NCBI GenBank assembly: GCA_001600635.1
Contig: BCKL01000019.1
Location: forward strand, 1 to 64,000
DNA: 64,000 nt
Source: Leucosporidium creatinivorum
Taxonomy: Eukaryota > Basidiomycota > Microbotryomycetes > Leucosporidiales > Leucosporidiaceae
Direction: 5' to 3'
The notes beneath the pieces are model-generated. The model was not told the origin of the DNA and searched no databases. It worked only from the letters and a program-made list of their open reading frames with translations. This document shows positions 36,001-47,369 of the stretch, one piece after another. The translations under genes and the position numbers were made by a program. The stretch's first letter is position 1. Each line of letters opens with the position of its first letter.

Positions 36001-36305
36001 TCAAGCTGCATCACCCGATCTGGACTCGCAGTGTAAGCGCTCCCGGTGTCTTTCTCGCAGCGTCTCTCGCTAACCTCATTGTCGCCGAGCAGATCTGTCG
36101 TCCCTCTTCCACACGCTACAAGAGACGGATCTCACGTCGATGGACTTCAACTTTTCGCAAGACGAGCTGGGGTTGGCATGTAAGTCGCAGTTCTCTCGGA
36201 GGTCGAGGAGCCGTGCTGACTTCAGCTGCTACAGACACCTTCGCCGGGAGCTTCCCCGACACTGTCGACTTCAGCGCAGGGATGACTGGACTGGAGGGCT
36301 TTTGA
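33099..36305 (+). CDS. Zn2Cys6 transcription factor, paralogue A flanking GH51
   Basis: Nuclear binuclear-zinc regulator. Basic lead KRKKVSLACSRCKRRK, then after intron 1 GKCTGEMPVCGPCGAVGATC; cysteines at residues 39, 42, 49, 56, 59, 66. It continues PDPTTDGRKRR, a Gln/Pro-rich linker, and a fungal_trans region: PFGPTALKSGVEEIR, YPIFFARMGSLFPSLN, GMSIRMAQDLGLQLS, LLWWSIMNLDHQLSLGIGR, IYLHLHLWYHAALIMMYRPP. The end has SRHELAVFKRLAQRISG and, after the last introns, YTFAGSFPDTVDFSAG to the stop at 36303-36305. About ten introns and ~850 residues. It is a clear paralogue of the gene at 39242-42290: the same blocks occur in the same order. Its 3' end faces the GH51 gene (163 bp apart), making control of that enzyme plausible. 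Confidence 0.9.
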
Positions 36306-36468
36306 TGGGCCTCTCAGATTGCTTGGGATTGGGCTGTAGGGTGATAATGTAACGTCTGTGCATTTTCGTTTCTTCTCATCTCTCGCCGAGTCGCCGAGTC
36401 GCCGAGCTGCTCGAGAACGGGCGAACGGGAACAGAAATGCACTACTCTCCGGTCATCTACAACAGCTT

Positions 36469-38604
36469 CTACTTCGACAGGGTCAAACGCAATAGGGTGA
36501 ACGAGCCAGCCTTGGCCGTGTACGATCCGGTGAAGGGCGCGGAGCTCTTCTTGGGCACAACAGTGTCCGATTTCTCCCAAGTGTTGACGGCGAGGATGTT
36601 CTCGTGGTGCAGTTCGTAGACCTCCATCTCCTTGACGACCTTGCGCGACCCAGCGAGGTTGAGCTCGACCTCGAACGACTGCTGAGGGTGTCGATTGATG
36701 ATGGCGACGTTGAGGACATCGCCGTCGAGGGCGGCAGTGGCGTCGATCCAGCCGAACGAGTCGGCGCAGATGTCCTTGACCCAAGGGCGATCCGTACCGA
36801 GCGTGCCGTCGTACTTGGGCGACTCAACGTAGATGGAGAGGTTCTTGCCGCGCATGTAGGTGGCGAAGAGTTGAAGGGCGTGGAAGGTCGGCTGCTTGAG
36901 GAGGCCGGTGGGGGACGTCATGAGAGGGGAGATTACGTTGACCGACTGTGGAAGAGCAACAGCGTCAGCTGATGAGCTTGGAGAACGCGACCAGCAGCTG
37001 AAGGTCCAACGCCGAGAGCCGGTTTGACGGGAGACAACTGACCTGAGCGAGGCATGCAATCTCGGTGTTGGTGCGGATGAAGACGTTGAGATAGGCGGCG
37101 ACGGCGAGGGCGTCCGACATGGTGTACTCTTGCTCAGCTCCGTCGACGCCGGGAGCGATGTCTGCCGAGGCTGAAGGTCAGCTGCCGCTGCAGGGCCTTT
37201 CGTGATCCTCTATCTACTCACCAGGGTTCCAGACGTTCCACTCATCGAAGCAGATCCCTGGCTTTGCCTGTGCGGAAGCAGCTCAGCGAGAGCAGACGGC
37301 GCTGAGAATCGAGGCGGCTCACCTTTCCAGCGCAGGCGGCCCTGCGGTCGGGGTGCATCATGGCGAGGTCGATATAGCTGCGAGTGATCTCGATTCCCTT
37401 CTGCGCAAGAGCAGGCGAGATGGCGTTCACCTGCGAGCGCAAGTGGGAGTCAGCTGAGGTCGTCTAATGAGTTGGCTCGGAGCCTCATTTCGACTCGACG
37501 TACCTCGTGCTCAGGTCCTCGGGTGTAGAGATGAAGACTGTGGTAATCGATGATATCGATGCACTCCTCGAGAACGATCCTGTCCCAGTTGTCGGTGCCC
37601 TCCTTGCCGCATGACACGAGCTGGGCAAAGCGTGATCAGCGAGGGCTCAGCAAGTGTCTCCTCTCGGTGGCTCACCTTGATGGTGGGGTCGACGAGTTTG
37701 AGAGCCTTTCCCCACTGGCGAGCAGCCTTCGCGTCTGTGAAGGTGGAACTCGGATCAGCTCTGAACGCCGAGCGCCGAGAAGATCAATCAGAGAACTCAC
37801 AGTCTTCTGCAGTCGCTTGACCGACTTGCCAAGGTCCCCAGACTTCGTTCCCAAGAGCGATGTACTTGACTCCATACGGCTCGGGGTGACCGTTCTTCTT
37901 ACGCATCTCGGCCCAGTAGGTCGGCTGAGTTGAGTTCATGTACTCGAGCCAGTGTAGAGCGGATTCGAGGGTGCCGGTGCCCATGTTCATGCAAATGAAG
38001 GGCTCGGCTCCGAGCTTGTCGCACCACTTCATGAACTGCAGATGAAGGCGAGTTAGCGAAGGCCGAGAAAGGCTCGGAGAAGGAACCCCGAACCTCGTCG
38101 GTGCCGAATGCGTTCGTCCTTGTAGACGATAGGATCACACTAATCAGCTCAAAGTGTACTCTGCTCAGCTCTGCATCCTTCACTCACTCCAATCCGAGCC
38201 AGGCAAGCTCGAGGCGCGCCGGGCGAGCTGCTTTGGGACCGATTCCGTCTTCCCACCTGTAGCTCTGCACGAAATTGCCTCCAGGCCATCGCACCATGGG
38301 CGTATTGCAGTCCTTGAGCGCCTGGAGCACGTCCTCCCTGAAGCCGTCCTCGTCGATGAGTCCGGCCTTGTTCTCGGGGTCATAAATGCCCTCGTAGATG
38401 CAGCTACAGAGACGGGGAGTCAGCTTGATGGAGCACAGCAAGGTTGGTGAGGTGCGAATTACCGTCCCATGTGCTCGGTGAAGCCTGTAGGGAGTGTAGT
38501 CAGCGAGAGAAACCGTGGATGCGCCGGCGCGGCGTACCGGAGTAGACCAGAGCACTAATCTCGCCGCTGATGCGCCGAGGGTCGAGTTGGATAGCAGCAG
38601 ACAT
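36469..38604 (-). CDS. alpha-L-arabinofuranosidase, GH51
   Basis: Retaining glycosidase that removes alpha-L-arabinofuranosyl residues from arabinan or arabinoxylan oligosaccharides. The start at 38604 gives MSAAIQLDPRRISGEISALV, then GFTEHMGRCIYEGIYD, the usual GH51 opening. Key blocks: MVRWPGGNFVQSYRWEDGIG, ETNAFGTDE joined to FMKWCDKLGAEPFICMNMGT, VKYIALGNEVWGPWQVG (acid/base Glu in GNE, about 37855), then GICFDEWNVWNPD (nucleophile Glu in DEW, about 37235-37255). The C-terminal beta-sandwich domain contains LNVAIINRHPQQSFEVELNL and ends with GSFTLLRLTLSK. About nine short introns; roughly 510 residues, as in intracellular GH51 enzymes. There is no signal peptide, so it should act in the cytoplasm on imported sugars. 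It lies between two paralogous regulators, convergent with A and divergent from B. Confidence 0.94.
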
Positions 38605-39241
38605 GTTGATTGAGTTGTGTGTGTGAAGTGCAGTGAAGAGCGAAGGAGAAGGAGAAAGAGAGCGAAAGTCGGGGCTTGTGCAATTGTGGGGCGGATCGGA
38701 TTTTAGAAGTCCGCTTCCTCAGCGTTAATGCTCCAGATTCGGAGAGTGAAGCTACTTCGTATTATGCAGACTCCAGTACTGGTCAAATGCACCACAGCGG
38801 GCTTGCTGAGGCGCGGATTTCGTCGCCAAAGTCCTCTCCGACGAGCTGTACAGCTTCCCTGCAGCACGGAAGTGCTCCACGAGACCACTCAGGAATACTC
38901 GCGGTTTATTCACGTACGGCCGGAGAATCTCGGACTCCCTGCTCCCCTACAGCTCTGCTGAGAGCCTCCGGACTGCTCAGTCTCGGCGAAGACCTCGGCG
39001 ATGTTTCAGCTCGTTGTGCTGTTGTAAAAAAGGTTGTGTGAGCAGGCAGATGCATCTCAACAATCAACCAGTTTCCCTAACCCGTCAACTCTGTAGCTAG
39101 ACACGATGGCCCTCGCCTCCTTCAAGCCGAGGCCCCGGCTTCCCCCACCCTCTCTGGCTTCCGCCGCTCATCTGAATCGCTAAAACGCCGCCGCTCGCTC
39201 CAATTCTGCTCAGCTACAGTTGTACATATTGTCGTACGAAT
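38605..39241. promoter_or_regulatory. divergent region, GH51 / Zn2Cys6 paralogue B
   Basis: 637 bp between opposite start codons, the natural place for shared control of the arabinofuranosidase and regulator B. CGG and CCG triplets are frequent here, as Zn2Cys6 sites would need, but I could not single out a convincing spaced repeat against the GC-rich background. Confidence 0.5.
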
Positions 39242-42200
39242 ATGGACCGCCCGCTCGCTGGATACCGTCGGATGCGCTCTCGCTCTCCTGGGTCGAAGGA
39301 GGGGACCCCAAGCCACGATGGCAAGATGCGGAAGAAGGTCACTTTGGCTTGCGAACGGTGCAAGAAGCGGAAGGTGAATGATAGTTTTGTGCTCCCCGAT
39401 GGCGCCGAGGGTTGTAGGGGAGCAGGACGGTGGTTCCGGACGGCGCGTTGACCTGTCTCGCCTCTCGCAGAACAAATGCTCCGGCACACTGCCCATCTGC
39501 GGACCATGCAGCGCTGTTGGAGCTGTCTGTATCTACCCGGACCCGGCTACAGATGGTCGGAAGCGGCGTGGAAAGAGCGTCGCCTTCGCCTCCCCACCAG
39601 CGCGTCCCGCCGATCCTCAGCAGGCCGAGCAGCTCGAAACACTACAGCCGAGCTCTCAAGACGTCGCCAGCACCTCCGAGTACACTCTTTCCGACTTCTC
39701 CGCCTCTTCCTTTCCCCTCCCGAGCCCTCAGCGACCCCCGTCTCAACTTCCGCCTCCCTCAGTCGGCCTGTCGCTCGAGCTGGAATCGAATACTCAGATA
39801 CCAGGAGTGGACACCGATACGCCCTGCCTACACTACTTTCGGTGGGTGCTCCCTCAATTCGGCGCCCGTGCAGATGAGCTGACCGCTTCCCTGTCGGGCT
39901 TCGCAGACCTTACGGACCAACCGCTCTCCAGAGTGGCATCGAGCCCATCGAGGAGATCCAGCTTCCCGTTACCTCGGCACCCTCCTTCTCTCGAGCTCAA
40001 TCGCCTACAAGTTGGGATCCCTTCGCCGAGCCACGGCCGAGCCTCTTCGACGATCACTGCGACGTCCCTCGGTGGGAGGTCATGGAGGAGCTGTCGCTGC
40101 TCTTCTTCGCTCGGATGGGAGACCAGTTCCCGTTCATGTCGATGGAGATGGTGTCGTACATGTACCGCGTGGCTCGCTCGCCAGAGCAAGTCGAATACCT
40201 CTCGGCGCCCCTCCTTCTCCTCGCCGTCGCCGCGCTGGGAGCTCGTTTCTCTCCCAAATACATCGCTCAAGGAGCCTCTCCAGCTACTGCCGGAACACCT
40301 TTCGCGGACAAGGCCAAGTCGCTCCTTCTTCCCCTGCTCGCTGTCCCCTCGGGTCCAACAATCGCAGCTCTCATCCTCTTGGCGCACGATGCCTTTGGCT
40401 GCAACCAGGAGGGTCTCGTATGGCAGTACGTTGGCATGGCTATACGGCAGAGCGTCGATCTCGGCTGCCAGCTAGACGTAGACCGGAGCCAGAACCGCTG
40501 GGAGCGAGCTACGAGCCTCATCCTCATCCACGTCCTCATCAACCTCGACCACACCATTGCTCTTACGACTGGCCGTTGTGCCACGCTTAAGCGCGAGGAG
40601 ATCAGTGTGAGTGATCTAACCCTCTCCCTGCAGCTTGACCAAGCTAACGAGCCCGCTGCACAGGTCCCTCCGCCGGACGACGATGCGATGGCGATCTGTC
40701 GCCGAGGTCCCGACCAGCCCCTCCCTGCGCCTCCGCTCGTCTCACCATCAGCCTTCTGCTACTACACCAAGCTCATGCGCATCGTCGGCGACCTCTGCGA
40801 CCTCGTCAATCGGCCGACGGGAACTTGGGGCGCTCAGGTCCCTCGGCCGCTGGACGGGCAGGATCGACCACTCGAGGATAGCTCGCCCGACCTCAAGGGC
40901 ATCGAGGACGAGCTCAACATCCTCTACGAAGGCTTGCCGCTGACCCTGCAGTGGACTTCGGCCAAGTGAGTCCCTTCGCTTTTCGGCGGCGCTGGAAACC
41001 CGGTCAGCAGTCGAGCTCGAGCTGACCTTACTCTCCCACACAGCTTTCGCGAGCAGATCACACGAGGGGATGGCACCATGTACCTACAGCTTCATCTCTG
41101 GGTAAGTCTCCCTCGCGACCCCCTTGCGCCGTCTCTTAGCCACTTCGGTCGGCGACTCGGCGCCGAGAAGCTCCCGAGCATCAAGCGCTCTCGAAGACCG
41201 AGAGCTTCGCTGATTAACATATCCTCTCCATCAGTACCACTGCATGATCATTATCCTCTATCGACCTCCACTGCTCAGCCATCGATGCTACGCGGGAACG
41301 CTCAGCCTTGCCGAAAGGCTCAACATCGTCTTCAATTCGTGCTCAGCGATGGTCAAGATCCTTTCATGCGCAGAGGTGAGCTTTGAGTGGTCGGAGAACC
41401 TGTACCGAGACTCTGCTGACCCCGTTCATTCATCTCGCAGATGCTCGAAGCGGACGTCGTCACTCCCGCTCCTTACCTCAACATTCCCCTCTTCGTCGCC
41501 GCTCAATCTTCGTCTCAGAGTGAGTTCACTTAGCCATTCTGTGAGCGAATGCCACCTGACCTCGCTTCTCGCAGACTGGCGCATCCGAACAGGCCACCAT
41601 CTTCTCTCCAACGGACCCAGCGCCAACACCGAGCACTCGACATTCTCATCATCGACATCCTCCGCATCGTCATCCAAGTTCATTGCTCAAGCTGCTCTTG
41701 CTCACTACGAGCAGTGTCGAGCAGCTATTGTTCGGCTCGGCTTCTACTGGCTGGGCGCCGTGCCCGGGGTTACCGTGTTGGAGAAGCGAGGAGGGTTGGG
41801 GAAAGCAATGGGCGCGGTGATGGTGTCTCGGCATGAGCTGGTGAGTGTCAATTTCGCTCAAATCTCGGAGTCTGAGCTGAGACCTCGACTTCGCTTCGGC
41901 GCCGCAGGCTGTCTTCAAACGCCTCGCTCAGCGGATACAAGGACATGGCTCGGCTTCTGGCTCAACACCGGACATGGACAGTGACTGTACGTTGCTCTCG
42001 TTTTCTCTCCTTATCTAGTGGCCTGTGGATCTCTCCCCTGACTGCTCGGCGTGTGAACCCGTTCTGCTCGCAGACCTCCTCTCGCTGTTCAGCACGATCC
42101 AAGAGCAGGGCGCTGAGACGCCAGTTGTTGCTAACAGCAAGTTGTTGACTGAGGACGACTTTGCACTTGCCTGTAAGTCATCACTGATGGTTCGCCCATG

Positions 42201-42290
42201 ACTCGTGAGCTGACCTGCTCGGCGCCGGCAGACACATTCGCCTCAAATTGGCCTGAATCACTCAGTATTGGTAAATATGAGCAGGCTTAG
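39242..42290 (+). CDS. Zn2Cys6 transcription factor, paralogue B flanking GH51
   Basis: Nuclear binuclear-zinc regulator related to the gene at 33099-36305. Basic lead MRKKVTLACERCKKRK, intron, then NKCSGTLPICGPCSAVGAVC; cysteines at residues 37, 40, 47, 54, 57, 64. Shared blocks include PDPATDGRKRR, PYGPTALQSGIEPIEE, LLFFARMGDQFPFMSME, QYVGMAIRQSVDLGCQLD, TSLILIHVLINLDHTIALTT, YLQLHLWYHCMIIILYRPP and SRHELAVFKRLAQRIQG. The last exon gives YTFASNWPESLSIGKYEQA with the stop at 42288-42290. About nine introns with positions like those of paralogue A, and ~820 residues. The N-terminal linkers have diverged much more than the domains. A local duplication followed by divergence is the simplest origin. 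Confidence 0.9.
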
Positions 42291-42544
42291 TATAATCAAG
42301 TACGCTGTTTATTGTTGGATCTGCCATTGAGCTGCTCACATGGGTCGGAGAGTCAGGAAAGCTTGAGGGAATGCCTGGGCGCCGAGGTGCTCTCCCCGAA
42401 GGCCCGCCAAAGCATTTGAGCTTTTGAAGCCGCCTTTCGGGGTATGTGGCACAGCAAGCTACGCGACCGTCTTGCTCGTATATCTCCCGAAGACCCCAAC
42501 AGCCCAAACAGCAAGGCCAAAGACTGGGAGGGGAGCTCGGTCTT

Positions 42545-42985
42545 CCCACTGCTCCGCCGCCAATCAACAGGAAACGGCGGCCAAGGAAGTCTTGCATAGA
42601 GAAGCCGCCCAACGTGAGGAATACGATGATGATGTAGACGACGACCAGGATGAGCCAGACGTTGTTGATGCCGCTGGTAGAGCAGGAGCGTCAGTAGGGC
42701 GTTCGGCGATGTTTCGGAAGCCACTGCTGCGCGGTGGAGGGGACAGTGGAGGGCAGAGGGCGTAGGAGGCACTCACAGTTGAAGGAAGAAGATGACCCTG
42801 TCAGAGGAGGAGAGAGCGATGGTCAGCTTTCAAACTTTAGATCGTGCCGGGTCGCCTGAGGGAGTGTCGACAGCAGGCGGACGATGACGGGCGAAAGGGT
42901 GGGCAAAGGAAGAAGTGTAGGGAAATAGGCTTGCAAAGAATTTGCATGAAGCTGATGCTGTTTACGAGAAGAGAGCGAAATGCAG
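42545..42985 (-). pseudogene. truncated fragment of the neighbouring sugar transporter gene
   Basis: This ~440-bp stretch closely matches 45330-45755 inside the complete transporter gene at 44597-47369, in the same orientation and including intron sequence. Readable remnants on the minus strand are GGFSMQDFLGRRFLLIGGGA (GGFFVQDFLGRRFLLIGGGA in the full gene) and the SGINNVWLILVVVYI-type span before it. Exons for the N-terminal half and the C-terminal spans are missing and the frame runs into unrelated sequence near 42545, so it cannot make a transporter. The retained introns mean a DNA-level duplication, not retroposition. Confidence 0.85.
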
Positions 42986-43627
42986 CTCGGCGCCGAACAT
43001 CAGGGCCGAGAGCCAACGCCGCGATCTCATATGAGGCTGTAGGTTCTGCAGCCATTCATGTATGCTATCTAACACTCGCTGGAAATATGTCCTACCCCTC
43101 GGAGATCCGCATACAGCTCATCCCAACACAGCTGAGTGGCTAACTCGAGCATTAGAAACCTTTCTAATCACCCTTTCCCTCCCTTCAAATTCGAATTCCC
43201 TGCGGCCAAGTCCAGCTCGGCCGCTTCGCTGTTCTCCCTTCATCTCATCTCGTCCGAGCTGCTTCGACTCGCCATGTACTTACAGCACTAATCTCGCACT
43301 CCCTCAAACTGGTCCTGCTCGCTCAGTCTCGCTAAGGTGCAGCCGCTCGCGCCTCCCTCGAGCGTCGTCGTGCCTTTTGCCTCGGGACCAGCCAGCCGGC
43401 TTGCTTCTACCTACCACGGGCCTCGAATTAGGCTGCACAGCTACAGCCGCCACAGTCCTCCCTGTCATCGCTGTACGAGCCGTCAGGCAGGCGTAGAGCG
43501 CCGGCTAAGCTTCTCGTCGCTGAGGCGCAGTGCCGATGCTCTGAGGCGTGTTCTGTGCACGTAATTTGCGCGCACACTGCTGCTATTCATCACGCTCTGC
43601 TCGCCTGCCTTGTCTGAGCCTGTTCGG
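42986..43627. other. intergenic, no recognised gene
   Basis: About 640 bp with no protein I recognise. Short open frames exist but lack starts, splice logic and likeness to known families. The 3' end leads into the intron-like signals described for the next entry. Confidence 0.5.
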
Positions 43628-44081
43628 TGAGTTCTCCGCTCAATACTGCCTCTCGTCGCGCTGACTGACCCTCCCCGCCCCCCTCCGCTGCAGATGTGTA
43701 CGACAGTCCGCCCAGTAGCTCTGAAAACGCCTCGGTGTTCGACTACGACATGACTGTACTTGCTTCGCCGCGAGGAGCTGGCTCGCCTCCGCGCTCGGCG
43801 TCCTTGCCCGTGACTCGGCGTCGCTCGCTCTTCGACTGGACAAGCGGCCGAGGAGCACCGCTACTGGAACTTGAAGTCGATGCTCGTGCTAGAGAGGGCT
43901 TGCGACGCTGCCTGGCTCTGGTGGACGCTGATCCGAGCGCCGAGCTGGCTGAACCGAGCGGAGGGCGGTTGGGAGGGAGGATTCGGACTTGAGGGGGAGA
44001 AGACGTGAGGGCTTGCATGGTGGTGAGTAGCTCGTATCAGGCTACAGCTCTCGGCACACATTGCTGACCTCTTGCAACATC
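43628..44081 (+). CDS. possible spliced hypothetical gene (partial)
   Basis: Two canonical introns on the plus strand suggest a transcribed gene: donor GTGAGT near 43628 with GCTGAC and CTGCAG ending at 43693, and donor GTGAGT near 44022 with GCTGACC and CATCAG ending near 44082. The exon between them has one long open frame (43696-43992) reading YDSPPSSSENASVFDYDM, then SRR- and Leu-rich stretches, and stopping before the second intron. The frame extended upstream through the first donor meets a stop without an ATG, so either another intron lies upstream or this is a non-coding or broken transcript. No family recognised. Confidence 0.25.
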
Positions 44082-44596
44082 AGTCCGCTTACAATTCGAG
44101 ATTTCCGCCGTGCTCGAACGCTCGGCTGGCTCACTGCATGAGCTGCAGTGGGGATCACGGGCGCCGAGGAGGGGAGACGAGGGAGCAGGATCGTATGACT
44201 GTAATTTTTGGGGCGTTACAACATCGCAGCTGCCTCAGAACTCGGCCGTCAAGAGCACGGCTTCTCATGAGCCGCGCAATCTTCGCCTCGCGTCGGAACA
44301 AGAGCGGAAGTTGAGGCTTCGTGGAGGACGACGAGAAGCGGAGATTAACACACTATACCCGAGAGCCGCCCAGCTGTCGAAATTGGGAAGCTCGAACGTC
44401 TCAGCCAGCGAGCTCGGCGCTCGGCTTTCGCATCGGATTCGCGTCTCGAGGCTCAAAGCAACTGAGAGGCGAATAGCAAGATCCATTGTTCCCAAACACG
44501 AATACCAGACAAGCGAAATACAATCCCTAACTAAGCTTCTGCAACAATATGAGACGGCGCCCGACTCCCGACTTCGGCGACGAGCGAGCAATGAGC

Positions 44597-47369
44597 TCAA
44601 GCGAACTCGAGACGCTCTCCATCGACGGCATCCTTGTCGCCAGAGTGGCTGGCGGTTCCGCTTCCATGGTCCATCTTGTAGGTGGCCATCTTGCGAACGG
44701 GAACGCCGTTGGCGAACATCCAGTCGACTTCCTCGAGACTGCGACCCTTGAGCTCGGGCACCCAGATATAGCAGAAGACGATGGCGAGAAGGGAGACGGC
44801 ACCGTCTGTGGGGTGGTAGTGTCAGCGGAAGGCTCAGAGGAAGCGGAAGACGAAAGGGCGGAAGGAAACGAGCGTCGAGAGAGACTCACAAACGAAGCCG
44901 ACCTTTCCGCCGAGGTTTCCGTACTCGGCGTTCTGCATGTAGGGGTTGACGAGACCTACGATGGTGCCGACGGCGTATCCTCCGAAGGCTCCGATGGCGA
45001 GAGTCTTGTCCCTCAAGGCCTCGGAAGGGAGCTCGGCGCTGACGGTCCAAGGGATGTTGGTCCAGGATTGGGAGAAGGCGGCGAGCCAGATGAAGACTGT
45101 GAGAAGGCAAGAGAGAGTGTGAGTGATGTACTTGAGCTGCTGAGAGGACCGAGGGCCGACTTCCGACCTCTGCCGCTCCGGCGCCGAAGCCGGCGCCGAG
45201 CTCGACACCAGCGAGCTCTGGAAGGAGTGAGAGCTTACTAAGGGCAACACAGGCGTTGGCGCGAGCACCAGTAGGCGAAGGAGTGACAGTGGTGATCCCC
45301 GCGACAGCAATCAACGCTCCGGCCATCACTGCTCCGCCGCCAATCAACAGGAAACGACGGCCAAGGAAGTCTTGCACAAAGAAGCCGCCCAACGTGAGGA
45401 ATACGATGATGATGTAAACGACGACCAGGATGAGCCAGACGTTGTTGATGCCGCTGGAAGAGCAGGAGCGTCAGGACGAGGTTCGGCGATATTTTGAAGG
45501 CGACTGCTGAGCGAGGGAGGAGGGCAGAAGGCGTCAGAAGTACTCACAGTTGCAGGAAGAAGATGACTGTTGGTGGAGGAGAGAGCAAAGGTCAGCTTTC
45601 GGACTTCAGATGGTCCCGAGTTGCCGAAGGGAGCGTCGACTGCAGGTGGATGTCGACGGGCGAGGGAAGAGAGGAGATAGGAAGGATAACGCGTTGAACT
45701 TGCCAAGGTAATTCGACATGAAGCTGATGCTGTATACGAGAAGAGCGAGAGAGGAGAAAGTCAGCGAAACGATCGGAAGAGGAGGGGGTCAGCGCCGAAC
45801 GACGACGCGAGGGCGAAAAGACGCACCCTTGACCTTGCTGAAGGCACTGAACACCAGAGATGATGAAAGTCCTGTATCCATCGGTACCACGGAAGCACTG
45901 TGCCCAGCTGACGGTCGAGGCGAGCTCACGCTCGCGAGCGGCGGCCTCCTCGAGCTCCTGCAGGTCGTCGTCGGGGCTGTATCCGGCCTTGCCGCGGCGA
46001 AGGTGCACGAGAGCGGCACGGGCATCATCATGACGTCCCCTCTCGACGAGCCTGTGACAGGACGCGAATGTCAGCCTCGCAAGCGAGTACGAATTCGAAT
46101 CTCGGCGGAAACTCACCAGCGAGGGGACTCGGGGAGACTCCAGCCGAAGAGCAAGATGGCGACGGGGGCGAGGAGTTGAAGACCGATCTGTAGACGTTTG
46201 AGGTGGGGCGAAGGATGGCGAGGCGAGGGACGGAGAAGGCGCGGGGAGAGGGATCGGATTTGATAGATGGGGCGGAAGAACGTCAGTGAGGTGCTTTCAA
46301 GGTCGATACGGATGTAAACATACAGGAAGACACCAGACAAGAGGTCCTCGAGCGCCTTGGAGGCAGTAGATGGTCACGTAGGCGAACAAGCCGCCGATGG
46401 CTGGAGGCGGAAATTGGATCAGCAATGAATGAGACGAGGGGAGAGGTTGAGCTCGACGCTTACACTGTACCCAAACATATGTGTTGACGAGAGCGCCGCG
46501 AATTGGCGCGGGAGAGACCTCACTGAGGTAGAGCGGGACCGAGACCGAGGCGACACCTTGACCGAGCGGAAAAGGGTCAGCTTCCTCGCCTTTCTCCTGT
46601 GCTGTTGACCTCGGGCTTACCGATGGAGATACAGACGACAATCTTGCCGGCGACGAGTTGCCAGTAGCGCCCTCCGTTGATGCCCGACGTGATCTGGATG
46701 AGAACTCCAAGGATAGATCCGATGGCGACCTGGTTGGGGCGAGGCAAGGAGGAGACGAGTTGACAAGGGGAGATGGTGACGAGCACAAGAGAGGAGGAGT
46801 AGATGAGCAGAGGCAGGAGGAGGGGACGGGGGTGGGAGTGGCGAGCAGACTGTCAGCGCACGGTTCGCCGAGCACGAGTGGCGGAGCTGAACTTACGGCG
46901 TAGAAGCTCTTCTTGCGTCCAAAGGTGCTCGCAAGGAGACCAGCGACCATGCATCCAATCTAGCAGGAAAGAGAAATCAGCTGTAGCCCTCCAGATCAAG
47001 AGAAAGCCGAGACCTACAGCGATTCCTGCGGTTCCCAGCGCTGTTCCAGCCGACTGCTGCGAGGCGGTGAGCGAGTGGACGACGGCTCCAGTGGTCGCAT
47101 CGGTGGTAGTGAGTGTTCCGAAGATCTCGTTAAAGTAGACGTGACCGAGGACTCCTCCCCACCATCCATTGTCGAAGCCTGCGAGGCGAAGAAGGGCGAG
47201 GGTCAGCGATGAGGGAGATCGTCGGCGGTAATCGGCTATAGTTCAACTATGCTCAGCTACAAGACTTACCGAAGGTGAACGCTCCAGCCGAGGCGAAGAG
47301 CGCAATAAAGGCGAGCGTGGGGGTGAGCTCCTCTCGCAAGGCGCTGGCCTTGCCGAAGTTGCTGGGCAT
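44597..47369 (-). CDS. MFS sugar transporter (sugar porter family)
   Basis: Plasma-membrane 12-span sugar:proton symporter or facilitator. The start at 47369 gives MPSNFGKASALREELTPTLA and span 1, then FDNGWWGGVLG, a variant of the usual first-loop motif. Sugar-porter marks: GCMVAGLLASTFGRKKSFYA (loop 2-3), SVSVPLYLSEVSPAPIRGAL (span 4), WSLPESPRW (PESPR before the central loop), QDFLGRRFLLIGGGAVMAG (loop 8-9), FSQSWTNIPWTVSAELPSE, and WVPELKGRSLEEVDWMF (PETKGR variant). The C-terminus is hydrophilic (YKMDHGSGTASHSG) and ends at the stop at 44597-44599. About a dozen introns; roughly 530 residues. It is divergent from the GH5 gene across 539 bp and near the GH51 block, so a pentose, disaccharide or short oligosaccharide is a likely cargo. 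The exact sugar is not readable. Confidence 0.92.

Noticed and set aside
44110-44751. 213-codon open frame on the plus strand
   Set aside because: It runs into the last exon of the sugar transporter on the opposite strand, has no family likeness and its composition looks random.
44549-45241. 230-codon open frame on the plus strand
   Set aside because: It is antisense to well-supported exons of the sugar transporter and is a shadow of their GC-rich codon pattern.
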